Of a stretch of 64,000 nt of DNA, positions 58,973 through 64,000 are shown in pieces. The translations under genes were made by a program, and so were the position numbers. The notes under the pieces were generated by a model that made no database searches, was not told where the DNA came from, and saw only the letters and a program-made list of their open reading frames with translations. Source of the stretch: Gnetum montanum (lineage: Eukaryota; Streptophyta; Gnetopsida; Gnetales; Gnetaceae); NCBI GenBank assembly GCA_015680685.1, contig MNCI01017890.1:178757-242756 (forward strand). Direction: 5' to 3'. Each line of letters starts with the position of its first letter. The first letter of the stretch is position 1.

Positions 58973-60727
58973 TCAGTGATAGCAGGTATTTACTCCATCC
59001 TTACAGTCTCTGGTCAAATTATTAAAGGTATCCACTCGAGTTTTTCCCCTATAAAATACTTCTGTATCTAATTCCACTCTCATGTAACCATCAAAATCAA
59101 CTGGCTGACCATTGTTGAGAAGTGAGGTCTCATTGTACCACTCGCTAGTTTTGCCCCACAAATCTTTGAAATCATCTAGAAGAAACACCTTGAATTGAGA
59201 TCTTAGCCTGTCAAAATAATTTGGATCAGGCTCATTTGTGGCTATATACAAATTTCGTCGAAATGGGATGATATTTTTTAACTTTCCTAACAATGCATCA
59301 GGAGAAGTATCATGATCCAGGTTTGGCCAAAGCTCTTTATTTTCCGCTTTTTCCCCCCTGACTACATGAACTGCATCAAAATTCCAATCAAGCCTTCCAC
59401 TGATAGCAGTAACAATGTTCATCAAGTGTTTAGATTTCCACAATATATTCCAAGGTCTTTCAATATATTTCTCTGCTCGGCCTTCACAGACACGATACCA
59501 ATAATTATCTGGTTCTGGTGCATCAAATATCCTCCAAATAATTGAACTTCCCTCTTTTTTTAATCTCATGGGGCTGGTTCTATAGTCAGTTACCCGTTTC
59601 ACTGAAATAGGATCATCTTTATGCTGTTTATTCCATTTCTTCCATTCTTTTAGAAACTGCTCCTCTTCAATGATAGAAGAACTGTTTTTTAAATGCTCAA
59701 AATCAAAGTAATATCGAAAATCTTTCCCTTCCTCATCTTTGTTATTTGCAGTATACTTTGAAGAAAGACAAACACTAAGATCCATAACAAATGTCCGGTG
59801 TAGATACTGCGCCTCTCCAAGAGCACAAAGTAAACTCCACATATAGTGATTCATGGATTTGCAGTAGTCTCCTCCTCGAGCATAGTACAGATATTTTCCT
59901 TTCCTGAAATTAGGATCAGATATCATAGGAATTGTGTCATTTATCATATCATCAATGACCACAGCTGGAGCATGCAAAGAGGCTGATGAATTACTGCCAC
60001 TTTTAGATTCCTGAGATGGGTTACTGTTAATCCTTGCTGGTTGAGCATTTTTTCCTGAATGCCATTTTCCAGCACCAGTGATTTTTAACTCACAAGTCGA
60101 ACTGTATCCAAAAGTAAATCTTCTAAAATCCCTGTATTTTCTCCATGACCTTTCCTTTTTGGATCTGAACCTCCATGCTACATCACATTCATTGGATTGT
60201 GATCCTTGTACAGCCGTTTGGTAGTCAAATGTCATGATATTTGGAAAAACCTTCAAATTGAACTTCTTAATTAGGAACGAAATCTTTGGGTCTGAGCAGT
60301 TAACAATAGCCTGATTTGAATTACAGTCCTCGGAAGGGCCCATGGTAGAATCAATTTTTTTCTCATCATTTTTAACTGTTTCAGCCGTGACAGGGTGCTC
60401 ACTGTCAATGGCAGTTGTTGAAGCAGTGATGATATCCTCACCAGTGCGAAGAATGGATTCATCCTGGTGAAACGTTGCATTCTCCACAGCAGAAAAAGCT
60501 TTAGTTAATGCTTTAGTAGATTGAAGCCACTGATTTGGTGGTTGGTAACTCACTGCAATCACAGATAATATCAATATGGCAAAAACAAATACACCAAAAC
60601 ACCAATTGTTCGCAATCCTTAAAAATGTTTGTCCAAATGACTTTCCAGGATTTACCAGCTGCAACCTTCCCTCTTCTTCGAAATTTCTGAAAAGACGAAT
60701 TTGTTTGAGTTCAGTCCCAAAATACAT
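58973..60727 (-). CDS. O-fucosyltransferase-like family protein (plant GT, PF10250-type)
   Basis: Intact frame of 584 residues from ATG 60725-60727 to TGA 58973-58975. It has an N-terminal cytosolic tail, one membrane segment (about residues 42-61, WCFGVFVFAILILSVIAVSY) and a lumenal stem. The catalytic-type domain covers about residues 270-580: YLYYARGGDYCKSMNHYMW, FVMDLSVCLSS, FRYYFDFEHL, EPDNYWYRVCEG, then HVVRGEKA near residue 453, the HxxR type motif of plant O-fucosyltransferases. The domain matches, from memory, the Arabidopsis AT2G04280/AT4G12700 and SUB1-related group of Golgi type II proteins. The acceptor substrate is not known from sequence. A TTG six codons upstream is open but is more likely the start of a splice exon: TTTGAAACAG just upstream could be a 3' splice site joined to 61205-61324. 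It is the only intact host gene in the window. Confidence 0.9.
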   Translation of the reverse strand: MYFGTELKQIRLFRNFEEEGRLQLVNPGKSFGQTFLRIANNWCFGVFVFAILILSVIAVSYQPPNQWLQSTKALTKAFSAVENATFHQDESILRTGEDIITASTTAIDSEHPVTAETVKNDEKKIDSTMGPSEDCNSNQAIVNCSDPKISFLIKKFNLKVFPNIMTFDYQTAVQGSQSNECDVAWRFRSKKERSWRKYRDFRRFTFGYSSTCELKITGAGKWHSGKNAQPARINSNPSQESKSGSNSSASLHAPAVVIDDMINDTIPMISDPNFRKGKYLYYARGGDYCKSMNHYMWSLLCALGEAQYLHRTFVMDLSVCLSSKYTANNKDEEGKDFRYYFDFEHLKNSSSIIEEEQFLKEWKKWNKQHKDDPISVKRVTDYRTSPMRLKKEGSSIIWRIFDAPEPDNYWYRVCEGRAEKYIERPWNILWKSKHLMNIVTAISGRLDWNFDAVHVVRGEKAENKELWPNLDHDTSPDALLGKLKNIIPFRRNLYIATNEPDPNYFDRLRSQFKVFLLDDFKDLWGKTSEWYNETSLLNNGQPVDFDGYMRVELDTEVFYRGKTRVDTFNNLTRDCKDGVNTCYH

Positions 60728-61204
60728 GAAACATAACTGTTTCAAAATTAATCACGGTTCGGCTATTAAATATTTTCAAATCAAAATCCGAAAAGGTAAC
60801 AGGCTACTTTTGGTAAATGATTATCACATTGCAATTCAAAAAACACAGCGTCCAAACCAAAAGCTATTATATCAATTGTTCTTGTATGCTATCTCAAAAT
60901 TATTCAAAGTGTTCCAGAAAACACTAAGGCAACAATTTCAACAAAGCTGCTATAAGCTGATTACTAAAATATGGAAAGAGGAATAAAAGATTACCCAAGA
61001 TCCACAAAATGAAGAAATAAATTGCGTCGGAACTCATTTACAAACACAAGGATACGAACAACAAGCAAATAAAGTTTCTGGAAGCAAATTAAACCATAAA
61101 TCCAGCAGCAAAATAAATCATTTTGAAGATCATCACAAAACATTCAGGGAAATAAAAACACCGACGAAGTGAAAACTGTTTCCAATGGAAAAGTAATTAC
61201 TTAC

Positions 61205-61324
61205 TCGGACATGATTGCTAAAGGCTCCAGATCTTTCAAAGTGAAAGGTTTGCAGATCCAACCCTAAAAACTCAAGCAAAGTCTTACGTTGCCCTTGCAG
61301 CAAAATATAATAGAACTTCGGCAT
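61205..61324 (-). CDS. Possible first coding exon of the O-fucosyltransferase-like gene
   Basis: ATG 61322-61324 (MPKFYYILLQGQRK) opens 40 codons that end exactly at a strong donor GTAAGTAA on the minus strand (61204 downward). Joining to the acceptor CAG at 60737-60739 keeps the frame (phase 0) and gives a 627-residue protein with a longer cytosolic tail. The intron would be 468 nt. The alternative is that this is 5' UTR and translation starts at 60727. cDNA data would decide. Confidence 0.4.
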
Positions 61325-61746
61325 TCATTTGCCGCAAACGATCAGAGATCTGAGGTGCAAATCTTAAAAACGGTAAATGAAACCCTCATTTCACAATAAT
61401 AATGTAGATCAGGTTTATGTCGCGGCCACAAAAAGCATCTCTGGCGGATCTAACTTAAAACATTGCAAGAAGCGCACCAGCCTCTGCAGGGTCAAGGTCA
61501 ACGGATGGAGAAAGATCTCGCTTTGATTAAGACATAATGAAAGACTCTTGATCTGCTTGCTGTAAAGGCATTGGGATTGAGATTTGAAAAGTCCGCAGAT
61601 TGATTCTCTTCACCTCATAACCTGCAAGTATTCTCCGAAAATAGAAACGTCGTTCAAGGAACAACAGACGTTGATATTTCTGTGTGTTTCTTCGGAACGA
61701 GGAAAATCTAGTTGTTTTTGTTAAAATTGTAATTCAATCAAATAGC

Positions 61747-61754
61747 TGACGTCA
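61747..61754. promoter_or_regulatory. TGACGTCA palindrome (bZIP/TGA-type site)
   Basis: A perfect 8-bp TGACGTCA about 420 bp upstream of 61324 and 1.0 kb upstream of 60727, on the promoter side of the O-fucosyltransferase-like gene. It is a known binding sequence of plant bZIP factors; use here is inference. Confidence 0.5.
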
Positions 61755-61799
61755 TCGGTTAACCTCGTGAAGTGAAGTAACAACTGTAAACCATGATTT

Positions 61800-61870
61800 C
61801 CGGTATTTTGGGAAGAAAAAGTGGGGTAGTTTTTTTCCGGTATTTTGGAAAGAAAAAGTGGGGTGGTGTA
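61800..61870. repeat. 37-bp tandem duplication upstream of the host gene
   Basis: CCGGTATTTTGG(G/A)AAGAAAAAG is repeated at 61800 and 61837 with only a few differences and is followed in each copy by TGGGGT. It lies in the probable promoter region. Confidence 0.9.
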
Positions 61871-63568
61871 GCCTCCAATAAGGGGGGGTTGTTAAGGTGA
61901 TGTGCTAGCTGGAGAAGAAAAATTAAATCCAAAACCTTAACAGAGCCCAATGTCGCAAGTTGACCCCCAGTCAACCTGCAACAAGACAAAAGCTTATCGC
62001 ACCCCCCTGGGACGACAGCTGAAGAAGGAGATCAAGACACCTAATTCAAAGAGAATTCAGTTGGAAAAGGTAATATTATTGAGAAAGCCTAGTTCGCGAC
62101 ATTGAAGTTGGACATTTCCAGCAATAGAGCATTTCATACCGTAGTCAAATTCATTGTAGTTTGTGTTTTGATACCAAGCATCTAGACGACATTTCCAAAT
62201 AAAGAAGATAATCTCAAATAGGAGGATTTTCCAGGCTTTTTGAAGGTGACGCTTAACACAATCATCTTGAAGGATACATTGAGGAAAACNATTAATTTAA
62301 AAATAACCATACCCCCTAAATCTAGTATGAGCCTATAGTTCATCTACAAAGGTGCTTGTATGATTTTAGAAGTGTAGAATGGTTTTATTGCTAATCTTGA
62401 CAATAAGTGTTAATTTGAAAATGACAAGAAAGCCCTAAAAATAGGCTTGTTTAATATTAATATTTTTGTCTTTGTAATCTAGGATCACTAATGAGGATGT
62501 AGTAGATGGTTGACATGAGACTTTGAACAAATTTTTTTCTTAGCTTAAGGTCAATAAGTCTCTTGCATCTAATATCATTAATCCTACTAGGAGTTACAAT
62601 TCCCAACCACCATTCCAACCTCTGAAGTCATGATTATGTTAACATGGAATGTGGTCAAGTTCAACAACCCATAAAAAGTTTACTTCTTGCGAAATTTGTT
62701 GAACAAAAAGTAGGCAGCTTTTGTTTTATAAGAAACTTTTTTTACAAAGGCATCCACATCTATCTTTCTTGGGTGAATGGGTATGTGGATTACTACCATT
62801 AGCTAGAGGAGGGGACTTAGAATTTTATAGAAAGATAATTTATAGGTTTAGGTCTTAAAATTTGATTAACTCATAATAAGGATCTCAAGTCGAAATGTAA
62901 TGCTATGAATGTCTATAGGTTAGTTTCGCAACTAGAGAGAACTTAATTTTACTAGAAGGTTGCTAAGCTTTCTAAATATGAGTGTTGCTTGATTGATGGA
63001 AATTGGAACATGGTTCATTCTAGCATGAACTAGTCAAGTGATGACATTGATGTCATTGATGTTTCTTTCTTTGATAATGTGGAGTTAAAAAATGGTCTAC
63101 AAGAGCTTATTGCCTTCTTATTTTATTTTACTTGGAAATGTAAATGTACTGAGTCTAAGAGGGTCTTCAAGATCATTTTTTCCTCTCATAATGTCTTTGG
63201 CAAGATCTTCAACCCAATTGCATTGTTCTCCCATGGACATTTTTGAATAGCCACTTCCTAATTTGTAGATTAGGACTACCATAAGGAACACCAAATTTGT
63301 TCCATTTAGAAGATGCTTAAATTGGAACTCCATTCTATAAGCAAAAATTACTCAAAGTAATTAGAAATTTTTTTAGATAAGGTTTAAGAGTAGTCATGCA
63401 AAGGCTTAAAAATATTAAATCCTTATCTAAATGAAGGCAAAAGTGATCATTGATGAAATATTAGTAATAGTTAGTTGAATCCTTAATTTCTTCCTCTTAG
63501 CTACATCGGGAGCTAGCAAATTAGAATTCCATTTTTCCTAAGTTATTCATGAGAAGCTTGATGCCTAT
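61871..63568. other. No recognisable gene
   Basis: AT-rich sequence with short frames only. One undetermined base (n) is at 62290. A minus frame of 71 codons at 63118-63333 shows no domain I can name. Confidence 0.5.
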
Positions 63569-64000
63569 TGATGAGCAGCAAGGTACCCCTATGCTCAACT
63601 ATATGAATACAAGCGTTCACGCGCAATCCAGTTGAACTCTGAGGATTAAGTGCTTATGCACCCATATAGAACAAGGATGAGTTACGCAGTCGTTGTCTTC
63701 CCAAGCTTACTTGTAAGGCACAATTGTATGGTTAAGTAAACTCGAGGTATATGACTTTTTTATGTTTTTTTTATATTTTCTATCTTGGTCTCCTAAATGT
63801 GTGAAATGAAAAGATTTAGTTAACTAATGGAATTTTGTAACTTTAACATTAATCAAATCTTAACACTAGCATCCATTCCCACTCTCTGGACACATCCTGA
63901 ACTAGTGTAACACTACTGGGATTACCAAATGCTAATCATTACTGGGTTACCAAGAGTTTCACATATGCTTGAAGTGGTCATGCTGAGTGTAGTAATTCGT
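63569..64000 (-). mobile_element. Partial LTR of an A/B-type element, running off the window
   Basis: It starts TGATGAGCAGCAAGGTACCCCT at 63569 and follows the B LTRs through the AGTGCTTATGCACC, CTTACTTGTA and ATGGTTAAGTAA blocks and the TACCAAATGCTAATCATTACTGGG block (about 63924-63947). The orientation is minus. Upstream bases 63564-63568 are CCTAT; the partner duplication would be outside the window. Confidence 0.85.

Noticed and set aside
60743-60745. TTG as start of the O-fucosyltransferase-like frame
   Set aside because: A plant nuclear gene is unlikely to start at TTG; an in-frame ATG lies six codons on, and the preceding bases may be a splice acceptor.

Overview
This window is plant nuclear DNA. 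It carries one intact host gene, one broken TIR-domain resistance-gene fragment, and a multi-layer nest of decayed LTR retrotransposons. The very long, AT-rich, old nested gypsy elements and the TIR-type NLR relic suggest a seed plant with a large genome, possibly a conifer or other gymnosperm. That placement is inference; nothing here fixes the species.

Layout. 1-2000: low-information sequence, a TIR pseudogene (1464-1815) and a stub of an LTR end (about 1921-2000). 2001-53335: a nest built on an old minus-strand chromovirus-like Ty3/gypsy element (D). Its left LTR is now in three pieces (2001-2212, about 26803-27259, 34359-36107). Its internal region is in two pieces (36108-36670 and 46550 to about 50800), and its right LTR is at about 51010-53335. 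Inside D sit three Athila/Tat-like insertions. C (+, 2213 to about 26802) lost its 3' LTR. B1 (-, 27260-34353) has TSD TTGAT. B2 (-, 36671-46544) has TSD ATGAT. A (+, 8557-21319, TSD TGCAT) is inserted in the integrase of C. About 53345-55790: a decayed Ty1/copia pol fragment. 57001-57250: a local repeat. 58973-60727 (-): an intact plant O-fucosyltransferase-like gene, with a possible extra 5' coding exon near 61205-61324. 63569-64000: the edge of another related LTR, running off the window.

How the parts work together. A, B1, B2 and C belong to one broad family. They share a tRNA-Asp-like primer binding site, a Gag with a serine/arginine/histidine-rich segment and an unusual CX2CX3HX3CC zinc knuckle, the order protease-RT-RNase H-integrase, a conserved non-coding block after pol, and a repeated polypurine-tract-like motif. 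A and C also carry a long extra reading frame (about 900 codons) between pol and the 3' LTR position. It has a globular N-terminal half and a coiled-coil C-terminal half, and it is preceded by a palindrome- or TATA-bearing segment. B1 and B2 lack this frame. B1 has in addition lost nearly all of RT, RNase H and integrase while keeping both LTRs. All element ORFs are broken, many by changes that look like C-to-T or G-to-A transitions, as expected for methylated, silenced repeats. The most notable candidate for something not well described is the extra 3' ORF of A and C with its upstream palindrome or promoter-like segment.
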